A stretch of DNA of 64,000 bases. Origin: Bemisia tabaci. Lineage: Eukaryota > Arthropoda > Insecta > Hemiptera > Aleyrodidae. This document shows, piece by piece, positions 42,456 through 53,864 of this stretch (positions are counted from its first letter, which is position 1; every line of letters begins with the position of its first letter). Made by a program: the position numbers and the translations under genes. The notes under the pieces are model-generated. The model searched no databases and had not been told where the DNA came from. It was given only the letters and a program-made list of their open reading frames with translations. The stretch is from contig NC_092801.1 of assembly GCF_918797505.1 (NCBI RefSeq), positions 39,486,517-39,550,516 on the forward strand, written 5' to 3'.

Positions 42456-43895
42456 TTAATCTTCATTTGAAAAAGAGAAAATTAAAAAAGAACAGCGTAA
42501 TCTAGCAGAGAATGTAAGGGATCAACACTTAGATAGAGCCCACAGAAAAAAGAATCATTTCTCTTAAAGGGCTCGTAATGGATTCCAGATTCTATCTAGT
42601 TTTCTAATCGTAGATGCGATTTTTTCTCTATGGTAACTTTTCTTTAATAATTGCTCTTATTAATTAATAATTCTTCCTTTGATTTTCTTTCTAATCAGAA
42701 TAACTATTTTTAATGCAGATATGCTTTTCTTTGCCGAAAAAAATAAAAATTTTCGCCTACTTTAAAGCAAACAAAACCTCCTTCAATTTTTTATGTATGC
42801 AATATAGGCATCCGTTGAGCATCAATAGTTGTATCCCAGCACTGACATCAAAATTCATTGCTTTCATCTGCGGCTAAGGTGAATAATACGCATATATAAA
42901 CAGCGATAGTGGTAATTTTACCGACTACGCTGGTATCGAAATCTTTGGATCCGTCTGTGAATTAAATGAAATACATGAAACCCATGAAACCCGACATACT
43001 TTAGTACGAATACTTTCATACTAATATACTGTTTATTCACTATCTATTTCTCCAGACATTCCGCTCTACTCGATATACAGCATAGACTTTCGAATTAATT
43101 TCAGCCCATATTTTAGTCCTCAGTTCACCAAGAGGTTGTCGAGCAATCGATCAGCGAGCGCACACAACACTCCAACGAAACTCGCTCCAAATAATCAGTC
43201 GCAAGCCGTCTCATCAAACACGCCCACCGGTCGAAACCGAAACAACTCGAAAACTCCCAACACAAAGATTAGATAAAGAGGTCGATAGTGGGACTAGACA
43301 GAGAAGACGGGCAAATACGAATCATAATTTCAATGCTCACACGAGGAGAGGAAAAACGGAGCGGTATAAATCAACGCAGAAACAAAGTCCAAGAGAACAG
43401 ACACTAAGGTGATAATATTAATGGGCGGCTTGTAAATAAGTCTCTATCGCGGCGGAGGATCGGTTTCCACCCGGGACAGGAGGGGGGCGGACAAATCATC
43501 CTCGGACAAGTAATTGATTGGATGACACGGCCGAGTGCGGGGAGCTCCAGGTCGGGACCTGGTGGTCCGCTGGAGCTGGGGGTCCGCGATCCACCGCGCG
43601 GTAGGCCACCGCGACCGACTCGGCGCGAACCGGAGCGCCCGGGAATAAAATTAAGAAATGATGAAAGAAAAATGGGTGAAATTGGGCGGTAAACAGGACA
43701 TCACAACTCGAGCTTCCAACCGGTTCGCCCCTGATGACTGTTCACACTCACACGTTGCGACCGTTCGATCGTTACCGGTTCAGCGTTGTCGGTTTTTCAA
43801 ATGCACAATATCGTTTTCTGGTGGGGAGGCTCTATTGTAAGAGAAGGGTCAATCGTAAGGCCAATTTTGGTAAAAAATTGGACTTACAGTTTTTA
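42456..43895. other. unassigned sequence
   Basis: AT-rich to about 43100, then GC-rich 43430-43660. No recognised gene or repeat family. Confidence 0.35.
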
Positions 43896-43904
43896 AAGAT
43901 GTAG

Positions 43905-44132
43905 GTAAGACATCTTGTCTGGTATGGTCATGTCAATAGAGTGGCGCACGAAAGGCTGCCAAAGAAGTTGCTTGATTGGGTTCCTCCTGGGAGGAGACGA
44001 AGGGGACGCCCAGTGAAATAGTGGCGACAGGGGGTTTTAGAAGAAATGAGGGAGTGCCAACTCCCTGGAGGGCTTTGGGAGGGTAGGGGACTTTGGCAGC
44101 TAGAAGTCGCAGAGCGCCCGAGAGCGCCATGA
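43905..44132 (+). pseudogene. C-terminal fragment of a LINE reverse transcriptase with an internal stop
   Basis: The frame reads VRHLVWYGHVNRVAHERLPK, then WVPPGRRRRGRPVK, a stop at 44019-44021, then WRQGVLEEM and onward to a second stop at 44130-44132. The pattern WxGHVxR…RLPKxxxxWxPPGRRxRGRPxxxW is the standard end of ORF2 in many animal non-LTR retrotransposons (family knowledge). A stop just upstream (43902-43904), the internal stop and missing catalytic domains make it a dead remnant. It is followed by TACATACATACAAATAA, a likely 3' tail. Confidence 0.8.
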
Positions 44133-44234
44133 AAGAGGCTTTATACATACATACAAATAAAAATTCTTACCGATCCGTTCGAGATAGGTCAAGACCAAAT
44201 GCAGAAAATAGGATCGGAGAGTAGGAGCTGAAAA

Positions 44235-44370
44235 CATAGGCGGATCCAGGGAGGCATAGGGGACACTCTCCCCCGGTCCGGGAGGGGGGTCGCCACCCGG
44301 GGCCCCCTAAATCTCCTCTGACGAGTTGTCTTTTTGGCCGCACAGCAGAAAGTTTGTTGTTCCGCCTATG
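44235..44370. mobile_element. short MITE with CATAGGCGGA termini
   Basis: CATAGGCGGATCCAGG at the left and TTCCGCCTATG at the right, with a G/C-rich interior. I found no clear target duplication. Confidence 0.5.
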
Positions 44371-44493
44371 ACACCACTCAAAAACGCATCGATGGCTCAT
44401 TTTCAGGAGGAAAGTTTAACAATATTGAGGAGCCAAAATCAGCGAACGTTGTAATACAATGTCTGAAAGGTAGTAGCAATGAATATTGGCTGA

Positions 44494-44820
44494 ATATTGG
44501 CATTTGGAGTGTAGCCGAGAGCTAGAAATAATGTAAAATTTTCTTTAAAAAACTTACATTTTATTAACAAACTTTGACCGAAGCTTTTCGAAGCAAACGC
44601 TTCATCGTCAGGGTCACAAAATCGATATCACGAAGGCCATAATTTAATTTCAAACAAGGTACCAGATTTCAGTGGTAACAATTGACAACAAGCTATATTA
44701 GATCAAAAAATTGTTTGCTTCGAAAAGCTTCGGTCAAAGTTTCTTTTAAAATGTAAGTTTTTTAAAGAAAATTTTGCATTATTTCTAGCACTCGACTACA
44801 CTCCAAATGCCAAAATATTG
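44494..44820. mobile_element. 327-bp palindrome
   Basis: TTGGCATTTGGAGTGTAGCC…GAGAGCTAGAAATAATG is mirrored by CATTATTTCTAGCACTCGAC…TACACTCCAAATGCCAAAA, with further pairing at CTTTGACCGAAGCTTTTCGA. Single copy in the window. Confidence 0.75.
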
Positions 44821-45690
44821 AGGGGCTTGGAAGACAAGTGGGATAAATGCAGTTTCTGAAAAAATTAAGACATAATGCATTCAACTAAAACGTTTCTTTA
44901 AAAAATCGTCTTTTCTCATTCTAAAATTTGATATTTAAACGTCAAAAAGTGAATTTGAACTTTCTTCCCGTCATGAGGCTGCATGTACTTTTGAAACTGC
45001 AGACACAGCTTTCTTGAAATAGCAAAAACTGTTCCTATCGTACTCGCCCTCCAAGCCCCCGGAATCCAGTGTTATGGTTAATGTAAAATTAAGTATGCCC
45101 ATCAAGTTGATATTCTCTCGCATGAATCAAAGTTTGATTAAGTCAGACCTATATTTATTATTTGGTTGAAGTTATTTTCTTTCTCTTTTTATTTGCTCGG
45201 TCGTGCATTAATCTTCTTGACCCATCCGCGCTGAAAAATTTTCAATTCGGATCTCGAAAAAAAAGAGGAAGAAGAAGGAAAAAAGAGCAGCAAACGTGGA
45301 TGAGATCGAGACAGCAACCGTCGTGTCGGCAACCACGCGACACTTGCGAGAACTCGACGCGAATTATTAAGACGATAAAAATCAAATCATCAACGTGTGG
45401 TAACTGCTAAATGCGCTCCTTCCCCCCTCCCCCAGCCAATTCGCGAAGAAAAACGCACCGCAGTCCATATGTAAATAGGATGGTAAACCTCTGTTTAACT
45501 GGAACGCTCTTTGTTGCGAACCTTCTTTTTCTTCTTGCTTCGCCTCACTTGCGTCCTCGCGAACTTCTTCTCTTTTTATTTTACTTCTTCATCTTCTCGA
45601 CTTTTTTTCTCCTTTTATTAAATGAAATATAATTGGCTCTGTCGTCCTATCTCTCCGGCAGAGCCATCGAGCACTCTCGCACTCGAATTC
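44821..45690. other. unassigned sequence
   Basis: No conserved gene or repeat seen; CT-rich patches around 45410-45610. Confidence 0.35.
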
Positions 45691-45943
45691 TGCCATGCTG
45701 AGGAAGAACGCCGTATGAGCCTTCAACCGTTGTCAAGTTTCCATTGATAAACACCGAACTTACTGGGAAAATTGTGAATATTTTTTTTTTTAAATTTGCA
45801 GACAATTTTGTACACAATTCAATTTAAAATATCTGAAAATTTCAAGGAATTATTTGCATGAATGCCGTCAAAAATACATGCTTCATCAAGAAAAATTTGG
45901 CAACTCTCGAATGTTCATATGACGTTCTTCCTTAGCACGACAG
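45691..45943. mobile_element. CCGTATG hairpin MITE
   Basis: TGCCATGCTGAGGAAGAACG…CCGTATGAGCC and ATGTTCATATGACGTTCTTC…TTAGCACGACA. GAATTC lies on both sides. Confidence 0.82.
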
Positions 45944-46788
45944 AATTCTCTCATGGGACCCGGGATTGTTTCTGATCGTCCCTGACCACCCTAAAAGCCC
46001 TGCTCGAGAATTCTCCTCCCGATTATTTTATCGTTACGTTTGTTTGAGCGTTCGTTATTGTTAACTTTTCTTGGGCTCATTATCATACGAGTCAAATGGG
46101 GAGGTCTCGCACAGGAGACACTGTCAAGTAATTGATACAAATTAAGATTTTCGATAAGTTGTGTGCCCATATTTATCGAGGCGCTCGCTTGAAGGCAGAT
46201 GATACTTGATTATTTCATTCATCGTGAGCCATTTTAAAAAATGAGCGTAGAATTCTGACTAAGTTTTGAGCCTCGGCTCAATCTTTTAATAATCTCGCAC
46301 GTAAATTTATTACTTTTGGTCCGCAACAATTTTGAGTCGGTGTGTAAGTTGAATCGTGATTTTTTCAATCGTTCTATGTGGCTCGTTCACCATTAATTTT
46401 CGTTCATCAACTTCGCAAGAGACGAGCAATTTTATATTATTTTACCGACAATATGTGTAGTTATCTACAATTGATATTCTTTCAGAAACTTCTTAGAAAA
46501 TACGACGATGGATCGACAGCATGCAAATTAAGTTTTAAGGTTGACAAATTGGCTTTGAAAAAACGGCTCTATTCCAGAATGTACCTAAAAGTCAAAATAA
46601 TGATTAAAGATTCACTCATGTTGAAGCCTTTCCTTGAGTTCATTCATTTCCTTTCTTCCTTGTTCCCTTTTTTTAGTTTTAAAAAGTAATGCAAGAAAAG
46701 GATGAGAGTTCGATTAGCGTTTTTAATTTCGAGATTTATGATTTTAAAATTTTAAAAAAAAAATAAGTGCAAAAACGTAAAATAAACG
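45944..46788. other. unassigned AT-rich sequence
   Basis: A 103-codon open frame (46378-46689) is AT-driven, with Lys/Phe-rich composition, and matches nothing I know. Confidence 0.35.
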
Positions 46789-47134
46789 AAACATTTAAGT
46801 CTTCTGAAAATAAATTACTTGAAGGTTTTCACAGATGTCCGGTCAAATTGTTTGATCCAATTATCAAGAGGTCAAAATAGCCGTCAAATTCTGTAATTTT
46901 CTCTCAATATTTTTTTCTTTCTTTTTGAGAAAAATTCTATGTGATGAGTTAAATGAAATATTTAAGTCTCCTGAAATTAAATGACTTGAAGGTTTTTACA
47001 GATATGTCTGGTCAAATTGTTTGATCCAATTATCAAGAGGTCAAAATATTCTTCAAATTTCTTTAATTCTCTGTAATTTTCTCTCAATATTTTTTTCATT
47101 CTTCTTAAGAAAAATTCTATGTGATGAGTTAAAT
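46789..47134 (+). repeat. tandem duplication, unit about 170-180 bp
   Basis: GAAA(C/T)ATTTAAGTCT(T/C)CTG starts both units (46789 and 46955), and TATGTGATGAGTTAAATG ends both. A GGACC MITE sits exactly at the end of unit 2. Confidence 0.85.
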
Positions 47135-47386
47135 GGACCGCGTTAAACAGGAAGGAACCAAGCCACATCAGCTATTGCCAAATTTAACATGGAAGTTTCA
47201 TTTTTTCGAGAGAACGTCTGTGCAGATTTCTTTGAAAATTTTGAGGAATTTTCTTTGTATTATGGAGAAAATTCACTGAAATTTCCACAAAAATCCGCAC
47301 AACCGTTTTCATGTAAAAAATTAAATTGCCCGATTAAATTTGGCAATAGCTGATGTGGCTTGGTTCCTTTCTGTTTAACGCGGTCC
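47135..47386. mobile_element. GGACC hairpin MITE, best complete copy
   Basis: GGACCGCGTTAAACAGGAAG…ACCAAGCCACATCAGCTATTG is mirrored by CAATAGCTGATGTGGCTTGG…TGTTTAACGCGGTCC. The interior holds CTTTGAAAATTTTGAGGAAT. 252 bp. Serves as reference for the family. Confidence 0.88.
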
Positions 47387-48316
47387 AAACAACAAACCGC
47401 AAAAACTGTGTCCGGGCTCGGGCTATACACAAAATCAAGATTCCACGGGTAAAGGAAGAGCTGTGGGGGGGGGGGGGGGGGGGGGGCAGCGTGCCCTGTG
47501 GCCAGTTCCTTTGAGCCAGCGATAACTCGGATGAGTCATCGCGATCCTCGCTGGACACCGAATCAATTTCTATGAGATCCACTCCACATTCGTGTCCACA
47601 CTCCTCTCATGAGCAAAAATCGCGTATCTCCCATGAAAAACTCACATAAATAAGCTGTTTTTGCTCGGAACGGGAGCATTGGTGGTTGGTCGTCAGGTCG
47701 CGAGAAACAACCGGTTTACCACTCATGCCGCAGCGATGAAGCCCCGATGAGAGTGAGCTGCAGTGTCCAAACTTAGCGTCGCCACTAATAACCCGCGAAT
47801 TATGACATCCGCGAGGATATCGGCGCGTCGTTGCCTAGTTGACCTCAAAATATATGATGATTTACGTGCTATGAAAATGGTTCATTTTTTGTCGAAAATG
47901 CTCAGGCTTAAATGCCTTTATAATGCCCTGACAGCGGGTAAATTTTTTAAAATTCCTGAGGTGAAATATGGACTAGAAATTCTCAGAATACAAAAGAAAT
48001 CAGAATGCTACAGTGACAAAATTTCATAAAAAATAAAAGTTTGAAATTTCACGTTAAATATTCCGTACAATTTCAGAAATTTATGAAGGGTATTGAAAAA
48101 TACCGGCTCCTTTTCATGTTTCGCAAAATGTAAAAATTGCGACTTTCTCCTATTTTTGTGAGATTAAGTGCGGGTTGCATACTCTTGTCCCTAAAAAATG
48201 TGAAATATTTTAAAGCCTCAAGGAATTTCATGAAATATGTCACTGAAATTTCCAATTTTTTACATCTTTCTTACGTTTCATACCACCCTGTAAACCAGTT
48301 TCCTAAATTTGCATTT
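47387..48316. other. unassigned sequence with a 21-22-bp G run
   Basis: A poly(G) run lies near 47466-47487. Open frames up to 88 codons (47763-48029) are unmatched. Confidence 0.38.
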
Positions 48317-48706
48317 CGATGGTCAAAGCGTGTAACAACGTAACTGCATTGTGGTTTCTCAAAATTTCCGCCCTTATTTTATTTTTCCAAAGGGCATCAA
48401 GCCAAATTAATAGCTTAAAATCCATGCAGAATATTCTGCTAATAAAGAAGAAAAATCAACGAAGTTGAAATTACGTTGACTAGTTTTTCAAAGAGAAAAT
48501 GGATTACATTTTTCAATAAGGAACCACTATTTCTGGTCCATTTTAGAAACAAAGTACATGTCATCGGTTTCCTTATGCAGATATGTATTTTTGCGGGGGA
48601 GGTAGAGCTAGTGATTCCTTATTGCAAAATGTAATCAAAATAAAGTATGACAGGACGTCTGTGTCGTAGCAAACGGAGATACGTGGTTCTGCTCTTTGGC
48701 CATCGA
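48317..48706. mobile_element. CGTATCTCC/TTGGCCATCG MITE interrupted by a TTGCAAAATG MITE
   Basis: The left part ATGGTCAAAGCGTGTAACAA…AAAATTTCCGCCC and right part CGTAGCAAACGGAGATACGT…CTTTGGCCATCG match 15518-15770. The inserted segment 48501-48638 breaks the collinearity. Confidence 0.7.
48501..48638. mobile_element. TTGCAAAATG MITE, copy 4, nested
   Basis: GGATTACATTTTTCAATAAG mirrored by TTATTGCAAAATGTAATC. Confidence 0.65.
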
Positions 48707-49178
48707 TTTGTAATTCTGTGGTGGGCACAGTCAATTATTAATGACAAATTTTCCTTCGTCGTAGCTTTTTGTTTGAGCTTTTGTAGCTCAATACTTTCTC
48801 GCTTGAGGTACCCACTTCTCAGAACCGAGCCGAGTGTATGTCGCAAGCAATCGTGCACCACTTGACATCGTTGTCTTCAGATTTTTGCATTTTTTCCTGC
48901 CACTCCCGCATTCCCTCGAAAGTCTCAAATTATTTTTGATCATGCTATTATCGAACTATTCAGCGATACTCTAAGAAGACTGCGCGTTTCTCTTGCTTTA
49001 GTCATGAGCCCTGCCCGGGAAACCCTGCTCTTCAAGTTTGCTTACAGAATGCGGTCGAGACGAGACAACGTTTAATCGCAGAAAAGTTTCAGTCCCAGAA
49101 AAAAATGAGCACCTTTGAAAATTCGTCATCCATTCCGTAAAAAAAGGCGCGTCCGGATAGAATTCTTGACGTTCAATA
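48707..49178. other. unassigned sequence
   Basis: No recognised gene or repeat. Confidence 0.35.
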
Positions 49179-49441
49179 CTGTCGCACAAAAGAAGAACGC
49201 CGTATGAACATTCGAGGGTTGCCAAATTTCCTCTCAGAAAATAGCTATTTTTGAATGAAGTTATGAATATTTTTCCTTCAAATTTTCAGGAACTTCAGAT
49301 GATATTAGGTGATATTAGGAACAAAATTATCTGACAAAATTAAAGGAAGAATAGTTAAAAAATTTCCAGAAAATTCGTGTTTTACCAAAGGAAATTTGGC
49401 AACGCCTGAAGGTTCATACGGCGTTTTTCCTTGGCGAGTCA
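49179..49441. mobile_element. CCGTATG hairpin MITE
   Basis: AAGAAGAACGCCGTATGAAC…GGTTGCCAAATTTCC and GGCAACGCCTGAAGGTTCAT…ACGGCGTTTTTCC. The outermost bases are diverged. Confidence 0.8.
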
Positions 49442-49514
49442 GAATACAAACCAGACCTGGTGACGTTCAAAACCAGGCTCGGTGCATCTCTAAGATATAA
49501 ACCCAAGTCCCACA

Positions 49515-49594
49515 AATTGACTTATTTATGCTAAAAGGAACTATGTTACATGCAAATCCTATGCACATAGTTCCTTTTAGCATAAATACGTCCA
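49515..49594. mobile_element. short TGGACGTATTT-type hairpin
   Basis: TTATTTATGCTAAAAGGAAC mirrored by GTTCCTTTTAGCATAAATAC; about 80 bp, like 8681-8763. Confidence 0.7.
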
Positions 49595-49712
49595 CATGAT
49601 CAACTCGCAAAAGAGACGGTTTTCCGAAGTCGTGACAAAGGCTGGAAATCCATTACGGCCTCAACATGGATTAGCCGCAACGATTCGTCACGGGGATTCG
49701 CAATCGAAAGCA

Positions 49713-49965
49713 CTGCCGTGCTAAGTAAAAACGTCGTATGAGCTTTCGAATGTTGCCAAATTTCCTCTCAGAAAAGGTATATTTTTAAAAAAAGTTATTA
49801 ATATTTTTCTTTGGAATTTTCAGACTTTTTAGATCAAATCACGAACGAAATCCTCTGACAAATCAAAAGAGAAATATTAATATGTGTTCCTGAAAATTCG
49901 TGATTTGCCGAAGGTAATTTGGCAACACAGGATGGCTCATACGGTGTTCTTCCTGAACACGGTTG
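49713..49965. mobile_element. CCGTATG hairpin MITE
   Basis: CTGCCGTGCTAAGTAAAAAC…GTCGTATGAGC and GGATGGCTCATACGGTGTTC…AACACGG. Confidence 0.8.
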
Positions 49966-50098
49966 ACTCAGCCTTAACTGAGAGCTCAGAAAGTCGACGA
50001 ACGGACATTGCACGCTGCTCACCTAAACAAAAACCACGCAACTGCAAATGACAACCTTAAGTGATATACGCGGTTTCTACTTGTTCGCATGACAGTAT

Positions 50099-50352
50099 GC
50101 TGTGGTGCTAAGAGAAAACGCCGTATGAACATCCGGATGTTGCCAAATTCCCTCATACGAAACATTCATTTTTATGGGAAAATTACAAATATTTAATTCG
50201 AAATTTTCAGACGCAAAATAATAAATTGCGAAATGAAATTCTCTGAGGATTGGAAGAACAATCTCCACAAGTTCACCCGGATATTCGTACTCTATCGAAG
50301 GAAATTCGGCAACGTCTGGAAGCTCATACGCTGTTTTTACTTAGCTCGGCAG
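50099..50352. mobile_element. CCGTATG hairpin MITE
   Basis: CTGTGGTGCTAAGAGAAAAC…CCGTATGAACATC and GGAAGCTCATACGCTGTTTT…GCTCGGCAG. A possible ATGC target duplication lies outside. Confidence 0.8.
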
Positions 50353-50489
50353 CATGCGCGAGGCGCAACTAGGATATTTTACATAATGCGAATCAAATCA
50401 CACTGGGCATTCCGGTCCGTTTGTCGGGCGGCAACGGTTCGAATTCCCGACGCACTAAACAAATCAAATGGGTTTAACAGCCACGCTGA

Positions 50490-50713
50490 GTTCCTAAAGA
50501 AGAACGCCGTATCAGCCTCAGAAGTTGCCAAATTTCTCTCCTTAAATCACGAATTTTTGATAAAATTTATCGATATTTTCGCTCTGATTTTTCAGAGAAT
50601 TTCATTCGTAATTTGATCTGAAGTGTCTGAAAAATTCAGGAGAAAATAAACATTATTTCTATCAAGAATAAATCTTTTCTGGGAAGACATTTGGCAACGT
50701 TGCGGTGCTCTTC
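50490..50713 (+). mobile_element. CCGTATG MITE, right end lost
   Basis: TAAAGAAGAACGCCGTATCA…GTTGCCAAATTTC starts it, and the right arm stops after ACATTTGGCAACGTTGCGGT. Confidence 0.7.
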
Positions 50714-50714
50714 A

Positions 50715-51265
50715 ATGGTTGAAATTGATAGACAAAGCGATGGACAAAGCACTAACTATCCTCAAATTATGGAGATAGGTGCGAAAGAGGCTTTAGGTTC
50801 ATGAGGCCTTGTTTTTGCGGAGAACGTATTTTTTGCAAGCTCGTATCTTAAAAACCTGCAGGCTGATTTTTGAAATTGATAGACAAAGCGATAGACAAAG
50901 AAGACAAAGAGATAAGGAGGGATCCTATCGGCCAAAGAGAGTGGTTGTAATGGACAAAGGAGGCAGGTAATAGATTGACTAACGATAACCCACGGGAGAC
51001 CCGATAGTTAGTCCATCATTTTCGCCCATATAGTCTATGGGAACCACCCATTTCAGCCGATAGGATCGCTCCATACCCCGTATGTCTTATTTGTCTATCG
51101 TTTTGTCTATAAAGCTCAACCATCAGCCCGCTGGTGGACTCATCATTGAAATTGATGGACAAAGTTATAATAGAAAACACTAACTGTCTTGAAATGAAGG
51201 AGGTAGGTGCTAAAGAGGCGTTAGGTCCATGAGGACCTTTTTCCGAAGAGCGGATTTTCTGCATG
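50715..51265. mobile_element. GATAGACAAAGC family, one complete hairpin plus two partial units
   Basis: TTGAAATTGATAGACAAAGC occurs at about 50728 and 50870. The inverse TTTTGTCTATAAAGCTCAA is near 51104, and TTGAAATTGATGGACAAAG near 51144. The blocks AGAGGC(T/G)TTAGGT(T/C)CATGAGG at about 50788 and 51204 repeat too, so this is a tandem, partly inverted set. Confidence 0.68.
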
Positions 51266-51439
51266 CTCGCATCTCAAAATGAAGGTATGCAAATTTTCAT
51301 GTCAGTACGTCAAAATTGGAGCGAGGCAGTGCAATTTGTTTATATAGTTGGAGGTGCGTAAAAAAACTAAATGTAATAGTCTCGTGCAACTTCAACTTTG
51401 ATGGATATCAAGAGAGAACTTTCTATATAGCTTACGTAT

Positions 51440-51893
51440 CAGGCACGTAGCCAGGACTTTGTTTCGAAGGGGGCTTGATCGGGTAAGCAGGGTTCTCCCC
51501 CCCCCTCCCCGGCTAAGGGGGGAGTTCGGGGGTTATGGAATAATTGTTCAGTTTAGAAGGAGGTCACGAGGGCTTACCTCTGCAAATTTTTGAATTTTTA
51601 TTTCTATTTGGACGCATTCTGAGGCTTCTGTGACGCAGATTTTCCATTAATTTCTGCGGAAAAATAACGTATCTATTTTTACTTTCAGCCTACGATACCT
51701 TCAAATCGTTGCATTAAACACATCTAGTTAATTTTTGAAATTTTAAATCTATGTCGACATATTTTGAAAGTTCAAACTTCCTCTTTTCTCGCCTCTTTGT
51801 ACTTTCTGTCTCCCCTTTTCTTCATTTTTCCCCTCCTTTATTTGCTTTCGGAGGGGGCGAAAGCCCCCCAAACCCCCTTTGGCTACGTGCCTG
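51440..51893. mobile_element. hAT-like element with CAGGCACGTAGCC termini
   Basis: CAGGCACGTAGCCAGG at the left is mirrored by TTTGGCTACGTGCCTG at the right. Flanks TTACGTAT (51432-51439) and TTACGTCA (51894-51901) match at 6 of 8 positions, with the right one disturbed by the CACTG-1 element that starts at 51900. Subterminal G-rich and C-rich runs mirror each other. No transposase. Confidence 0.78.
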
Positions 51894-51899
51894 TTACGT

Positions 51900-52125
51900 C
51901 ACTGGAAAAAAAACACATTGGATGTAGAATCCAGACTCTTGAAAACATTGACAAGAAAATGGACTCTTGATTCAATCAGATTTAAGCTTAAATGAAAATG
52001 AAATCCGCTCAAATTAAGAGGCTTGGCTCTTGATTTAAGCTTAAATCTGCTTGAATCAAGAGTCCTTTTTCTTGTCAATGTTTTCAAGAGTCTGGACTCC
52101 AGATCCAATGTGTTTGTTTCCAGAG
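51900..52125. mobile_element. CACTG-1 foldback element, abutting a hAT-like element
   Basis: CACTGGAAAAAAAACACATT…CAATGTGTTTGTTTCCAGAG. The right terminus is slightly changed. Confidence 0.8.
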
Positions 52126-52213
52126 CATGCAAAAAAATTAAATTTACAAAGATAATTCTCGGCTTTAATCTATAGCTTATCAGGAGCAAAGATAAAACTT
52201 ATTCATGTGAACA

Positions 52214-52479
52214 ACCTTGGAAAAAAACCACATTGGATCGAGAGTCCAGACTCTTGAAAACATCGACAAGAAAAAATACTCTTGATTCAATCGGATTTTT
52301 GCTTAAATCAAAACGAAATCCGCTTAAATTAAGAGGCTTGGTTCTTGATTTACGCTAGATTCTGATTGAATCAAGAGTACTTTTTCTTGTCGATGCACTG
52401 AAAAAAAAAGAGTATTTTTTCCTTTCGATGCTTTTAAGAGTCTTGACTCTAGATCCAATGTGTTTTTTTTTTTTCAGTG
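52214..52479. mobile_element. CACTG-1 element with an internal duplication of its end
   Basis: After the normal right arm begins (TACTTTTTCTTGTCGATG), CACTGAAAAAAAAAGAG appears, and the arm restarts (TATTTTTTCCTTTCGATG). A copy of the terminus is thus embedded before the final TTTTCAGTG. Confidence 0.75.
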
Positions 52480-52572
52480 TATGTATGAATGCAAAAAATG
52501 GATTGGAATGAGTGCCTGACTTAACAGCAGCGCTTGGCGCGGCGATTAAGGGTGCGCGTTGGAGGTTTACGA

Positions 52573-52701
52573 GTTGGACGTATTTCTACCAAACGGAACT
52601 ATGTGCATTAGGACATGAGCCCTGAGACCCATAAGAATATATGCATAACAGGGCTCACGTCATAATGCACATAGTTCCGTTTGGCAGAAATACGTCCAGT
52701 T
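52573..52701. mobile_element. TGGACGTATTT hairpin MITE, best copy
   Basis: TTGGACGTATTTCTACCAAA…CGGAACTATGTGCATTA mirrored by TAATGCACATAGTTCCG…TTTGGCAGAAATACGTCCA; 129 bp. Confidence 0.82.
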
Positions 52702-53012
52702 GGTATCTGGGGCGAGCGAGGTGGTAAACGCATTCCCTTCTTGTTCCTCTTGTTCTTGTTATGCTCGACTATAATTAGACCCGCGGACGGGTCTTTTGTC
52801 CGGGAACGGCGCCGCGCCGCGGCACTTGACCGCGAAATTCAGGAAAAAGCTCGCCTTTCAACACCCGCCGGGCGACGCGCTCACGCATGCGTAGTCCAGG
52901 GCAATGCCCTTTTTACTATGAGGGTGTATGTTGCATCAAACAGGGCAGGGACTTAGGCGTAAAGCAATGTGGTAGATTTTACCTTACTCTCACACAGTGA
53001 TCCGAGTATGGT
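52702..53012. other. GC-rich stretch, no recognised gene
   Basis: Open 91-codon frame (52681-52956) overlaps the preceding MITE, so it is not a conserved protein. Confidence 0.35.
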
Positions 53013-53566
53013 AATGAACCACTAGACAAGGTACGAATCTCAGCATTCTAATACATGTTCCAAAATTAAAATTTCACGTAAAACACCATGCGCACAACGA
53101 AAATTACCGAAATAAACTCCTTACGAAGATATTTAATGATTCTTGATGCGTGAATTCAAACCACCCGCTCATGAAAACTCAATGCTCTGCGTGATTCACA
53201 TCGCGCGCTGAATGTTATAATGACAGTCTCTTGCGATATAAAAATTTGGCAACCTCAATCTTGACGCTTTGGCTCAGCTATAGCGAAATTGCTCATAGTT
53301 TAGACAACACATGGTGGGACATGAACATTGCTCGATTGAGAAGATTGCTGAAACCGTTGTAGTGCGCGATTTGACTCACGTAGAGCTTCGAGTTTCTTGT
53401 GAGCGGGCAGTTCAAATTCCTTGTAACTAATGTGAAATAAAAACATTAATTTCTTCGTAAGGAGTTGGTTTCAGTCATTTTCGTTGCGCGAATCGGTTCT
53501 GCGTGGAATTTTGGTTAAGAAACATGTATCAGAATCCTTTAATTCGTACCTAGTCTAGTGGTCCAT
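53013..53566. mobile_element. long hairpin MITE (GGACCACTAGACAAGG family), copy 2
   Basis: AATGAACCACTAGACAAGGT and ACCTAGTCTAGTGGTCCATT; arms of about 250 bp. Confidence 0.82.
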
Positions 53567-53864
53567 TAACACCATACTCTATGGTAGCGTTAACCGTAAT
53601 GGTTAAGTAGCGCCAGAGTTCTAGTGAATATGTATTACACTGCGAAAAAAACACATTGATCTCTAGTCCAGACTCTTAAAAACAACGACAAGAAAAAGTA
53701 CTCTTGATTCAATCAGAATCTAGCTCAATTCAAGAACCAAGCCTCTTAATTTAAGCTGATTTCGTTTTGACTCAAGCAAAATTCCGATTGAATCAAGAGT
53801 GAGAAATAAAATAGCGGGTGTTTCGATTCATTCAAGTTGATAATGTTTCGTTCAAGTTAATTTG

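Noticed and set aside
44494..44820. Hammerhead ribozyme (CTGACGA…GAAA on the minus strand near 44610)
   Set aside because: Stem II is present, but stems I and III do not pair, so the core is probably fortuitous.
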